The translations under genes were made by a program, and so were the position numbers. From assembly GCA_004357005.1 (NCBI GenBank), contig SMWH01000115.1, forward strand, positions 1-16,540: a stretch of DNA of 16,540 bases, in the 5' to 3' direction. Shown in pieces: positions 1 through 6,891 of the stretch (positions are counted from its first letter, which is position 1; each line of letters begins with the position of its first letter). The notes under the pieces were generated by a model, which had not been told where the DNA came from, searched no databases, and saw nothing but the letters and a program-made list of their open reading frames with translations. The stretch is from Gammaproteobacteria bacterium (GTDB lineage: Bacteria; Pseudomonadota; Gammaproteobacteria; SMWH01).

Positions 1-1287
1 CGCCTCAAGGCGTACCGCCATTGGTTGACCATGCGCGAACCTGACTGGGCGCATCTCAACATCGACCCGATCGATTACCAGGCCATTTCCTATTACTCGG
101 CGCCAACCTCCAGAACCGATGGCCCAAAGAGTCTGGACGAAGTGGACCCGAAACTGTTGGAGACCTACGACAAGTTGGGTATCCCCCTGCACGAGCGGGC
201 GCGGCTGGCCGGTGTTGCCGTGGACGCGGTTTTCGACTCGGTATCGGTCGCCACGACGTTCAAGGAAGAACTCGCCAAGCACGGCGTGATCTTCTGTCCT
301 TTTTCAGAAGCCGTCCGCGACCACCCGGAACTGGTCGAGCCATATCTGGGATCAGTAGTGCCCTACACGGACAACTATTTCGCGACGATGAACTCAGCCG
401 TTTTCAGCGATGGATCCTTCGTCTTTGTGCCAAAGGGCGTGCGTTGTCCCATGGAATTGTCGACCTACTTCCGGATCAATGCCGCGACCACCGGCCAGTT
501 CGAACGCACCCTGATCATCGTCGAAGAGGGCGCCTATGTGAGTTATCTGGAAGGCTGCACGGCGCCCATGCGGGACGAAAACCAGTTGCACGCGGCGGTG
601 GTAGAACTCATCGCGCTGGAAGGGGCCCAGATCAAGTACTCCACGGTGCAGAACTGGTACCCGGGCGACGAGGAAGGCAAGGGCGGCATTTACAACTTCG
701 TCACCAAGCGTGGTGACTGTCGGGGCGATGATTCCCGGATCTCCTGGACACAAGTGGAGACCGGTTCCGCGATCACCTGGAAGTACCCGAGCTGCATCCT
801 GAGGGGCGACAACTCCGTTGGGGAGTTCTATTCGCTGGCAGTGACCAGCAACTATCAGCAGGCGGACACGGGCACCAAGATGATTCACCTGGGGCGCAAC
901 ACCCGCAGCACCATCGTCTCCAAGGGTGTGTCCGCCATGCACGGGCAGAATACCTACCGGGGACTGGTCAAGATCGCCAAGAGCGCCGAAGGCGCCCGGA
1001 ACCACACCCGGTGCGATTCCCTGCTCATGGGCAAACACTGTGGGGCGCATACCTTTCCCTACATGGAGGTAAGCAATCCCACGGCGAAGGTGGAACACGA
1101 GGCCACGACTTCGCGCATCGGCGCAGACCAGCTGTTCTACTTCGCTCAGCGGGGCATCAGCGAAGAAGACGCGGTTTCGATGATCGTCAGCGGTTTCTGC
1201 AAGGACGTGTTCCGCCAGTTGCCCATGGAGTTTGCAGTGGAAGCGCGCAGCCTGCTTGCGGTGAGCCTCGAAGGCGCGGTGGGCTAG
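1..1287 (+). CDS. sufB: SufB, Fe-S cluster assembly scaffold (5' end truncated by window edge)
   Basis: SufB is the scaffold subunit of the cytosolic SufBC2D complex, on which [Fe-S] clusters are built from SufS-derived sulfur. The reading frame is open from base 1 and begins RLKAYRHWLTMREPDW, the usual internal SufB sequence, so the true start is outside the window. The first visible initiation codons (TTG at 25, ATG at 31) are internal. The visible 428 residues compare with about 480-495 for full SufB, so roughly 60 residues are missing. Family landmarks are present: the CDSLLMG cysteine (codon at 1012, equivalent to E. coli Cys405 by my alignment), the HE pair in VEHEATTSRIG (1096-1101, E. 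coli His433/Glu434) and the C-terminal block QRGISEEDAVSMIVSGFCKD. It is followed after 46 bp by sufC. A regulator or promoter of the operon would be upstream and cannot be seen. Confidence 0.97.
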   Translation, partial: RLKAYRHWLTMREPDWAHLNIDPIDYQAISYYSAPTSRTDGPKSLDEVDPKLLETYDKLGIPLHERARLAGVAVDAVFDSVSVATTFKEELAKHGVIFCPFSEAVRDHPELVEPYLGSVVPYTDNYFATMNSAVFSDGSFVFVPKGVRCPMELSTYFRINAATTGQFERTLIIVEEGAYVSYLEGCTAPMRDENQLHAAVVELIALEGAQIKYSTVQNWYPGDEEGKGGIYNFVTKRGDCRGDDSRISWTQVETGSAITWKYPSCILRGDNSVGEFYSLAVTSNYQQADTGTKMIHLGRNTRSTIVSKGVSAMHGQNTYRGLVKIAKSAEGARNHTRCDSLLMGKHCGAHTFPYMEVSNPTAKVEHEATTSRIGADQLFYFAQRGISEEDAVSMIVSGFCKDVFRQLPMEFAVEARSLLAVSLEGAVG

Positions 1288-1333
1288 TGGAGAATAATCA
1301 TCTAATGGCGTCGGGCGCCGAAGGACTGGTGGG

Positions 1334-2116
1334 ATGAACAGCAAGAATCCAATCATGCTCGAGATAAAGGGATTGCACGTCAGCGTCGAGGGCAAGGAGA
1401 TCCTCAAGGGTGTCGACCTGGTCGTGGGTACCGGCGAGGTGCACGCCATCATGGGGCCCAATGGCTCCGGCAAGAGTACCCTGGCAAACGTCATCGCCGG
1501 GCGCGAAGGTTACGAGGTTACCGCCGGCAGCATCCGTTATCAGGGCCAGGACCTGTTACCCCTGTCGCCCGAAGAGCGTGCCCAGGAAGGCATATTCATG
1601 GCCTTTCAGTACCCGGTGGAAATCCCCGGCGTCAACAACACCTATTTCCTCAAGGCTGCGGTTAACGCGCAACGCAGACACCGCGGGGAGTCCGAACTGG
1701 ATGCCATGGATTTCATGCAACTGATTCGCGCGAAACTGGACGTCGTGCACATGAGCGAGGATCTGCTCAGCCGTTCGGTCAACGAAGGTTTTTCCGGGGG
1801 CGAAAAGAAACGCAACGAGATCTTCCAGATGGCGGTACTGGAACCGAAGTTCGCCGTGCTGGACGAAACCGATTCCGGTCTGGATATCGATGCGCTGAAA
1901 ATTGTTGCTGAAGGCATCAACAGTCTGCGCGCCGAGGATCGATCCATGCTCGTGATCACCCATTATCAGCGGCTGTTGGATTACATCATTCCTGACCGGG
2001 TGCATGTGCTGTCCGACGGACGCATCGCGGAATCCGGAGATCGTGATCTGGCGCTGCGCCTGGAAAAGGAAGGCTATGCCTGGTTGCGTGAAGGACCCAC
2101 CGAGGCCGCGCAGTGA
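1334..2116 (+). CDS. sufC: SufC, ABC-type ATPase of the SufBCD complex
   Basis: SufC is the soluble ABC ATPase that drives conformational change in SufBC2D during cluster assembly. At 260 aa it has normal length. Visible motifs are Walker A GPNGSGKST (41-49), Q-loop FQYP (91-94), signature FSGGEKKR (153-160), Walker B with catalytic glutamate AVLDETDSGLD (174-184) and switch His210. The DETDSGLD form and the signature followed by KKRNE are typical of SufC rather than of transporter ATPases. The ATG at 1334 is preferred because AAGGA lies about 9 nt upstream. An alternative ATG at 1355 (MLEIKGLHV) matches the usual family N-terminus but has no clear ribosome binding site. It ends in a GTGA overlap with sufD. 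Confidence 0.97.
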   Translation: MNSKNPIMLEIKGLHVSVEGKEILKGVDLVVGTGEVHAIMGPNGSGKSTLANVIAGREGYEVTAGSIRYQGQDLLPLSPEERAQEGIFMAFQYPVEIPGVNNTYFLKAAVNAQRRHRGESELDAMDFMQLIRAKLDVVHMSEDLLSRSVNEGFSGGEKKRNEIFQMAVLEPKFAVLDETDSGLDIDALKIVAEGINSLRAEDRSMLVITHYQRLLDYIIPDRVHVLSDGRIAESGDRDLALRLEKEGYAWLREGPTEAAQ

Positions 2117-3453
2117 GCAACTTTTCAGGACAGCTTGCCGCCGCGTTCGAGAGAGCGGCGCCGGCTTTGCCCGGTCACGCGAACCCCGCGCTCAGCGCCC
2201 GCCGCCGGGCCGCACTGGATGCCTTTATGCAAACCGGTCTTCCCGGCCCCCGGGACGAGCGCTGGAAATATACGTCGGTGCGGGCCCTGGAACGCCGCGA
2301 ATTCTCTCTGGCAGCACGCGGCGAGGCCGATCCGGTCACGGCGGACGCAGAAAAAAGCCTCGCCCTGGGGCAGCTTGACCCCTGGCGCCTGACATTCGTC
2401 AACGGGCGTTTCGCGCCCCAACTGTCTGTGCTGGACGATCTGCCCGAAGGTGTGGTTCTGGAGAGCCTCGGCGTTTTCCTGGATGGACACGCGGACCGAC
2501 TGGATGAACTGCCGGATCAGGGGTTCGCGGGCCCCAGCGACGCTTTCGCCCTGCTGAACACCGCGTTCATGCATGACGGTCATGTGCTGGTGCTGCCCGA
2601 CAACGTGCGGCTGGAACGTCCCGTGCACGTGGTGTACCTGGGAATGCCGCGGGACGTATCGCTCATGTCCCACCTGCGCAACATCGTTCAGTTGGGTGAG
2701 AACTGCGAAGCAACGATCATCGAACACTGGCTGGGTGCGGGCCGCGAAAATGAACATGACAACCTGACCAATACCGTGGGGCTGAGCCTGCTGGGCAAGG
2801 GCGCGAAGCTGACGCACCTGCGCCTGCAACAGGACAGCGCGCACGGTGTGCTTGTGGACCGGCATGACGTGATCCAGCAGGAGGCCAGCAGCTATACGGC
2901 GCACACTTTCGATTTCGGCGGGAAACTCGTTCGTCACGATCTCAACACGCGTTTCGAGGCCCCCGGGGCGCGCTGCGAGTTGAACGGACTTTACGTGCTG
3001 GATGGGCGCCAGCACGTGGACAACCACACGCGCATCGATCACGCCTCACCGGACTGCACGAGCAAAGAACAGTACAAGGGCGTCTTGAACGATCGCGCAC
3101 ATGGCGTGTTTGACGGGTTGGTACTGGTCCAACCTGGCGCTGACGGTACCGATGCCCATCAATCCAATGCCAATCTGCTGCTGTCAGGCGATGCGGAGGT
3201 GGACACCAAACCGCAACTCGAAATCTATGCCGATGAGGTGCGCTGCAGTCATGGCGCTTCGGTGGGGCAGTTGGATGAGGACGCCCTGTTTTATCTGCGC
3301 TGCCGGGGGCTCGACGAGAGTGCGGCGCGGGGGTTGCTGATGCGCGGTTTCGGCATGGAGATGATTGATCGCGTGGACAGTCCTGAGCTGAGGCAGGTGC
3401 TGGAAGGGATGCTGGACCAGCGTCTGGCTGTGTTCGGAGAGAACAGGCCATGA
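2113..3453 (+). CDS. sufD: SufD, Fe-S cluster assembly protein
   Basis: SufD is the SufB paralogue that forms the SufB-SufD heterodimer and contributes to iron entry and cluster formation. At 446 aa it has normal length. The N-terminal helical region carries the family motif GPRDERWKYTSVRALERREF (45-64). A beta-helix core follows. The C-terminal block includes EVRCSHGASVGQLDEDALFYLRSRG-like sequence, where His380 in CSHGA corresponds to the functionally important E. coli SufD His360, then ESAARGLLMRGF. Translation starts at GTG 2113, overlapping the sufC stop by 4 nt, which implies translational coupling. The next gene overlaps in turn through ATGA. Nothing in it looks degraded. Confidence 0.96.
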   Translation: MSNFSGQLAAAFERAAPALPGHANPALSARRRAALDAFMQTGLPGPRDERWKYTSVRALERREFSLAARGEADPVTADAEKSLALGQLDPWRLTFVNGRFAPQLSVLDDLPEGVVLESLGVFLDGHADRLDELPDQGFAGPSDAFALLNTAFMHDGHVLVLPDNVRLERPVHVVYLGMPRDVSLMSHLRNIVQLGENCEATIIEHWLGAGRENEHDNLTNTVGLSLLGKGAKLTHLRLQQDSAHGVLVDRHDVIQQEASSYTAHTFDFGGKLVRHDLNTRFEAPGARCELNGLYVLDGRQHVDNHTRIDHASPDCTSKEQYKGVLNDRAHGVFDGLVLVQPGADGTDAHQSNANLLLSGDAEVDTKPQLEIYADEVRCSHGASVGQLDEDALFYLRCRGLDESAARGLLMRGFGMEMIDRVDSPELRQVLEGMLDQRLAVFGENRP

Positions 3454-4703
3454 GCGCCACACTGATCACGACGGCTGGCTCCGGATTTGACGTTGAGAAG
3501 CTGCGCAACGACTTCCCGGCGCTGCACCAGGATGTTCACGGCAAGCCGCTGGTTTACCTCGATAACGCAGCCAGCGGCCAGAAACCCCTTGCCGTTATCG
3601 AAGCGATCGACCACTACTACCGGCACGACCACGCCAATGTGCATCGTGGCGTGCACACCCTCGGCGAACGGGCCACGGCTGCTTATGAAGGCGCCCGGGA
3701 AAAAATGCGCATATTTCTGAATGCCCGGGATGTGAACGAAATCGTTTTTGTCCGCGGCCTCACCGAGGCGGTGAACCTGGTGGCGAACACGTTCGGGCGG
3801 GAACGTTTCGGCCCGGACAAAACGGTACTCCTGACGCGTATGGAGCACCACTCGAACATCATTCCCTGGCAACTGGTTTGTGCGCAGACCGGTGGGGGGC
3901 TGAAGGTGGCCCCCATCAACGACCGTGGGGAACTGATCGTCGAAGAATTCGAAAAATTGCTGACACCCGACGTGGCGCTGGTCGCCATGGTTCACGTGTC
4001 AAACGCCATCGGCACGATAAACCCGGTGCGCGAATGCATCGCGCTGGCCCACGCCCGCGGCATACCCATTCTTGTGGACGGCGCCCAGGCGGCCCCGCAC
4101 ATGCCCGTCGACGTGCAGGATCTGGATTGCGATTTCTACTGCGTGGCCGGACACAAGATGTTTGGCCCCACGGGCATCGGCGTCCTGTACGGAAAAGCGG
4201 AGCACCTGGAAAACATGCCGCCCTGGCAGGGCGGCGGCGAGATGATCCGGCGGGTGACATTTGATTCCAGCGATTATGCGGCACCGCCCGCGCGTTTCGA
4301 AGCCGGCACGCCCAACATTGCCGGCGCGGTGGGGCTGGGGGCGACGGTTGATTATCTGCAATCCGTGGGGATGAGCAGTATCGCCGCCTACGAACAGGAA
4401 CTGCTGACATACGCGACGGAAATCCTGAGCGGTGTGGAAGGTGTGCGCCTGGTTGGAACGGCGCAAGACAAAGCTGCCGTGATCTCCTTCGTGGTGGACG
4501 GCGTGCATCCCCACGATCTGGGCACGGTTCTGGATCGGCAGGCGGGTGTCGCCATCCGGGCTGGACACCATTGCTGCATGCCGCTGATGGAATTCTTCGG
4601 GGTACCCGCAACGGCGCGGGCTTCTTTTGCTTTTTACAACACGCGCGACGAGGTGGATGTGCTGGCATCGGCGGTCGCGAACGCGAGAAAGATCTTTAAC
4701 TGA
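3450..4703 (+). CDS. sufS: SufS, group II cysteine desulfurase
   Basis: SufS is a PLP-dependent desulfurase that removes sulfur from L-cysteine as an enzyme persulfide, the sulfur source of the Suf pathway. At 417 aa it has family length. Visible landmarks are YLDNAASGQKP (37-46), the cofactor-stacking and substrate-side histidines in RMEHHSN (130-136), VDGAQAAPH (209-217), the Schiff-base lysine in AGHKMFGPTGIGVLYG (Lys236) and the active-site loop IRAGHHCCMPLM with catalytic Cys375. A second cysteine (376) follows where many SufS proteins have Ala. The ATG overlaps the sufD stop by 4 nt, and sufU begins immediately after the TGA. Its partner is predicted to be SufU, since no SufE is encoded here. 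Confidence 0.97.
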   Translation: MSATLITTAGSGFDVEKLRNDFPALHQDVHGKPLVYLDNAASGQKPLAVIEAIDHYYRHDHANVHRGVHTLGERATAAYEGAREKMRIFLNARDVNEIVFVRGLTEAVNLVANTFGRERFGPDKTVLLTRMEHHSNIIPWQLVCAQTGGGLKVAPINDRGELIVEEFEKLLTPDVALVAMVHVSNAIGTINPVRECIALAHARGIPILVDGAQAAPHMPVDVQDLDCDFYCVAGHKMFGPTGIGVLYGKAEHLENMPPWQGGGEMIRRVTFDSSDYAAPPARFEAGTPNIAGAVGLGATVDYLQSVGMSSIAAYEQELLTYATEILSGVEGVRLVGTAQDKAAVISFVVDGVHPHDLGTVLDRQAGVAIRAGHHCCMPLMEFFGVPATARASFAFYNTRDEVDVLASAVANARKIFN

Positions 4704-5129
4704 ATGGACCTCTACGATCTCTATCAGGAAGTAATCGTCGATCACAACCGCAGCCCCCGCAACTTCGGGAAACCCGAGGGGTACAACCGTATCGCGGAAG
4801 GTTTCAATCCTTTGTGTGGTGACCGATTGACGCTTTATCTACGCGTCGATGACACAGGCACGATCGAGGACATCGCCTTTGAGGGCGAGGGCTGCGCGAT
4901 TTCCGTCGCATCGGCTTCGCTCATGACGGAATGTCTCAAGGGTCAGCCGGTGTCAAAGGCCGAAGCCCTGTTCGGGAGTTTTCACAAGCTCGTCACGGGG
5001 GGCGAATCGGAGCCCGGCGTGGATCTGGGCAAGCTGGCGGCGCTGGCGGGTGTGCGGGAATTCCCGTCGCGGGTGAAATGCGCGACCTTGTGCTGGCATG
5101 CGCTGAAGTCGGCTTTGAACGAGAAATGA
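4704..5129 (+). CDS. sufU: SufU, zinc-dependent sulfurtransferase partner of SufS (NifU-N/IscU-like fold)
   Basis: SufU accepts the persulfide from SufS using a zinc site and delivers sulfur to SufBCD; it resembles IscU but is not itself the scaffold. At 141 aa, with opening MDLYDLYQEVIVDHNRSPRN, it belongs to this family. The expected zinc ligands are present: Cys38 and Asp40 in NPLCGD, Cys64 in GEGCAIS and Cys126 in VKCATLCW, with an extra Cys130. The segment between the second and third cysteine motifs (about residues 80-118) is longer than in IscU, as is characteristic of SufU. The start codon directly abuts the sufS stop (TGAATG), so translation is probably coupled. SufU is best known from Gram-positive bacteria; in many proteobacteria SufE fills this role. 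Confidence 0.93.
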   Translation: MDLYDLYQEVIVDHNRSPRNFGKPEGYNRIAEGFNPLCGDRLTLYLRVDDTGTIEDIAFEGEGCAISVASASLMTECLKGQPVSKAEALFGSFHKLVTGGESEPGVDLGKLAALAGVREFPSRVKCATLCWHALKSALNEK

Positions 5130-5133
5130 GGAA

Positions 5134-5159
5134 TCGCGGCCGGAAAGCCGCTCCTGCGA
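5134..5159. repeat. REP-like palindromic intergenic element
   Basis: The gap between sufU and the Rieske gene holds GCGGC (5136-5140), a 6-nt loop and GCCGC (5147-5151), flanked by TCGC at 5134 and GCGA at 5156. The composition resembles the short dispersed palindromes containing GCGGC...GCCGCTCCT known between genes of several gammaproteobacteria. Only one copy is visible, so repetition in the genome is inferred. It could influence the mRNA between sufU and the Rieske gene. Confidence 0.45.
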
Positions 5160-5189
5160 CTCGAACGAAGGCGTGAGGCTGATACAGGC

Positions 5190-5507
5190 ATGGAGTGGAC
5201 CGATGTATGCCCTGTGGCGCAGCTGCGTGAAGGTGAGCCACAGGTCATATACACGGATGATTATGCGATCGCCGTTTTCAGGGTGGGGGATGATTACTAC
5301 GCGGTGGAAGACGTGTGCACCCATGATGGCGGCGAGCTGGCGGGCGGCGATGTGGAAGGGTGCCAGGTCATCTGCCCCCGGCACGGTGCACGGTTTGATT
5401 TGAAGACCGGCGCGGCCTTGACGCCTCCCGCTTACGAAGCTATTCCGACTTTTCAGACAAGGGTCAAGGAAGGGACTGTCCAGGTCTCCGACGAGCCCAC
5501 GGGCTAG
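5190..5507 (+). CDS. Small Rieske [2Fe-2S] ferredoxin
   Basis: This is a free-standing Rieske-type ferredoxin of 105 aa, consistent with the soluble ferredoxins that feed electrons to oxygenases or to unidentified partners. The two ligand boxes are CTHDGGEL (Cys43, His45) and CPRHGARFDLKTG (Cys62, His65), spaced as in the naphthalene-dioxygenase-type ferredoxin family. There is no signal peptide or membrane helix, so it is cytosolic, unlike the bc1 Rieske subunit. The ATG at 5190 has a weak GTGAGG about 11 nt upstream. It lies 60 bp behind sufU with only the palindrome between, so it is probably cotranscribed with the suf genes. No oxygenase or reductase gene is visible nearby, and its redox partner is unknown. 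Confidence 0.93.
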   Translation: MEWTDVCPVAQLREGEPQVIYTDDYAIAVFRVGDDYYAVEDVCTHDGGELAGGDVEGCQVICPRHGARFDLKTGAALTPPAYEAIPTFQTRVKEGTVQVSDEPTG

Positions 5508-5516
5508 AAACCGCTC

Positions 5517-5525
5517 TGGTATGCT
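5517..5525 (+). promoter_or_regulatory. Possible extended -10 promoter of the Crp-like gene
   Basis: The sequence reads TG, one base, then TATGCT (5520-5525), which fits an extended -10 element. It lies 27 bp before the ATG at 5553. No -35 box is visible at the usual distance. The gene may also be read from the suf operon. Confidence 0.3.
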
Positions 5526-5552
5526 GGCGGGTCCTGTTTCCGGTGACGCGCG

Positions 5553-6197
5553 ATGCTTGAGGAGTTCCGACTCTTTTCGGATCTGAGTGATGAGGAGCTG
5601 GAGCTCATCCAGTCGCGCGCGGTTGCGCGCAACTTTCCCAAGAACGCCGTCATCCTGAACGAAGGTGACGAAACCGCATCTCTTTACCTGATCCAGTCCG
5701 GACGGGTGAAGTTTTTCCTCAGCGACGCCGATGGCAAGGAAGTCATCCTCAACACTGAGGGACCCGGTGGGTATTTCGGCGAACTCTCGTTGCTGGATGG
5801 CCAACCTCGTTCGGTGTCCGTCATGACGCTGGAGCCTTCCACCTTGCAGGTCGTCAGTCGTAATGACCTCTTCGATTGCCTGCGCAGGAACCCCGCGATT
5901 TCGCTGAAATTGCTGCGGCACCTTTCGCGCCGGCTTCGGGAACTGTCCGACGATGTTCGATCACTGGCCCTGGTGGATGTCTATGGCCGGGTCGTCCGGT
6001 TGCTGGAGCAACTGGCCACGGAGGAGGACGGTGCGCGTGTCGTGAGCGAGAAGCTCACCCATCAGGAGATTTCCCAGAGGGTCGGGTCGTCCCGGGAAAT
6101 GGTGAGCCGGATCATGGGGGACCTGGGCAAGGGCGGGTACCTGGACACCTCCGGGGAACGGATTCTGATCCTCAAGGCGTTGCCCAGGCACTGGTAA
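5553..6197 (+). CDS. Crp/Fnr-family transcriptional regulator with a cAMP-type pocket
   Basis: A cytosolic DNA-binding regulator of 214 aa. Residues about 1-115 form the cyclic-nucleotide-binding beta-roll, about 116-155 the dimer helix and 168-191 the helix-turn-helix. The phosphate-binding cassette reads FGELSLLDGQPRS, with Gly76, Glu77, Arg86 and Ser87 corresponding to E. coli CRP Gly71, Glu72, Arg82 and Ser83. In the dimer helix CRP Arg123 and Ser128 are kept (Arg127, Ser132), but Thr127 is replaced by Leu131. The recognition helix SSREMVSRIMGDL retains the CRP Arg, Glu and Arg contacts (181, 182, 186), so a TGTGA-type half-site is a reasonable guess. Fnr-type N-terminal cysteines are absent, so it is not an Fe-S sensor of that kind. 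The ligand may be cAMP, cGMP or another nucleotide. A cyclase-domain gene follows at 6892. Confidence 0.92.
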   Translation: MLEEFRLFSDLSDEELELIQSRAVARNFPKNAVILNEGDETASLYLIQSGRVKFFLSDADGKEVILNTEGPGGYFGELSLLDGQPRSVSVMTLEPSTLQVVSRNDLFDCLRRNPAISLKLLRHLSRRLRELSDDVRSLALVDVYGRVVRLLEQLATEEDGARVVSEKLTHQEISQRVGSSREMVSRIMGDLGKGGYLDTSGERILILKALPRHW

Positions 6198-6205
6198 GCC
6201 GTTCC

Positions 6206-6230
6206 CGCCGGGCCCTGATCTCCCCCGGCG
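6206..6230 (+). terminator. GC-rich hairpin after the Crp-like gene
   Basis: CGCCGGG (6206-6212) pairs perfectly with CCCGGCG (6224-6230) across an 11-nt loop, 9 bp after the stop codon. No T-tract follows, so intrinsic termination would be weak. It may instead protect the 3' end of the mRNA. Confidence 0.3.
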
Positions 6231-6408
6231 CTGCCCGGTCGTGGTAACGCCCTGTCCGCGGCGGCCTGACCTTGAGTGTTTTCGGGCGGCGCCGGCGCCG
6301 TTCCCCCCTCCAGGGGGTAATAAGTCACAAGTTTCCCGGGCCTTTTTGACCGCCAAGGAAACCCCGAAATCGCACACTGTCCCTGCACTACCCAAACGGG
6401 AGACAGTC

Positions 6409-6756
6409 ATGAAACAAGCCAAAGCCATCGCACTCATCGGTCTGGCGGTCAGTCTGATTCTTTTCGCCCAGTATGCGGGCGCTGACGCAGGCAGAAATGA
6501 CGCGGTCAGGGCCGGGAACCCGGGGTTGGTGACCCTGGGCCCGGCGGCGCAGTACGGCCAGGTCACGACAGGCGGCGCGCCAACTCGCCGGGTTGCGCCG
6601 GGTCAGATCCCCCGGGTCCAACCTCACCTGGAAACACACGGCGGTGCAGCGCTTCAAGGTGTCGGAGAACCCGATGAATGCGGTCTGCGGGCGCAGGCCG
6701 GGAATCCCATTACCCGGTTCCTGATTGGTCAATTGCCCCGCGTACGCTGCAACTGA
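6409..6756 (+). CDS. Small exported protein of unknown function
   Basis: I do not recognise this gene. The ATG at 6409 is chosen over an in-frame start at 6241 because GGGAGA lies just upstream and a clear signal peptide begins here: MKQAKAIALIG, then a hydrophobic core to about residue 20, with likely cleavage after AGA near residue 25. The mature part of about 90 residues is rich in Gly, Pro and Arg, with Cys91 and Cys114 possibly forming a disulfide. It ends PRVRCN. It has no recognisable domain. The +1 frame over the second half also gives a plausible peptide that stops at 6722-6724, so a frameshift or recent degeneration is possible. Role and even coding status of the distal part are uncertain. 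Confidence 0.55.
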   Translation: MKQAKAIALIGLAVSLILFAQYAGADAGRNDAVRAGNPGLVTLGPAAQYGQVTTGGAPTRRVAPGQIPRVQPHLETHGGAALQGVGEPDECGLRAQAGNPITRFLIGQLPRVRCN

Positions 6757-6817
6757 TGCCCTGTTCACAGCGCGAGCACAGCCGGCTCACTGTCCTCGGT
6801 GCCGGTTCTGTCGTTCT

Positions 6818-6843
6818 GCTAACATCCCTCGACCCCGGTTAGC
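6818..6843. promoter_or_regulatory. Inverted repeat GCTAAC/GTTAGC upstream of the cyclase gene
   Basis: A perfect 6-bp inverted repeat (6818-6823 and 6838-6843) with a 14-bp spacer lies 49 bp before the cyclase start. It could be an operator, a weak hairpin, or chance. The 135-bp gap around it shows no convincing sigma70 promoter. Confidence 0.3.
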
Positions 6844-6891
6844 GTTCAGATGTGAGGGGGTGAGTGGGTATCCTGACGAGATCAGCCCCCT

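Noticed and set aside
394..1494. Long minus-strand ORF (366 aa) opposite sufB/sufC
   Set aside because: It lies antisense to clear suf genes, has no recognisable domain and arises from the codon bias of GC-rich DNA.
2125..3042. Minus-strand ORF of 305 aa opposite sufD
   Set aside because: Antisense shadow of a well-supported gene, with no start signal or family features.
5553..6197. Regulator considered as IscR or SufR controlling the suf operon
   Set aside because: The sequence is Crp-like, with a cyclic-nucleotide pocket and no Fe-S-binding cysteine cluster; IscR and SufR belong to other families.
6304..6317. CCCCC-TCCA-GGGGG hairpin considered as a terminator
   Set aside because: Short stem with no T-tract, upstream of a gene on the same strand and not directly after a stop codon.
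6388..6768. Minus-strand ORF of 126 aa opposite the small exported protein
   Set aside because: No signal peptide or domain, whereas the plus-strand ORF has a ribosome binding site and signal peptide.
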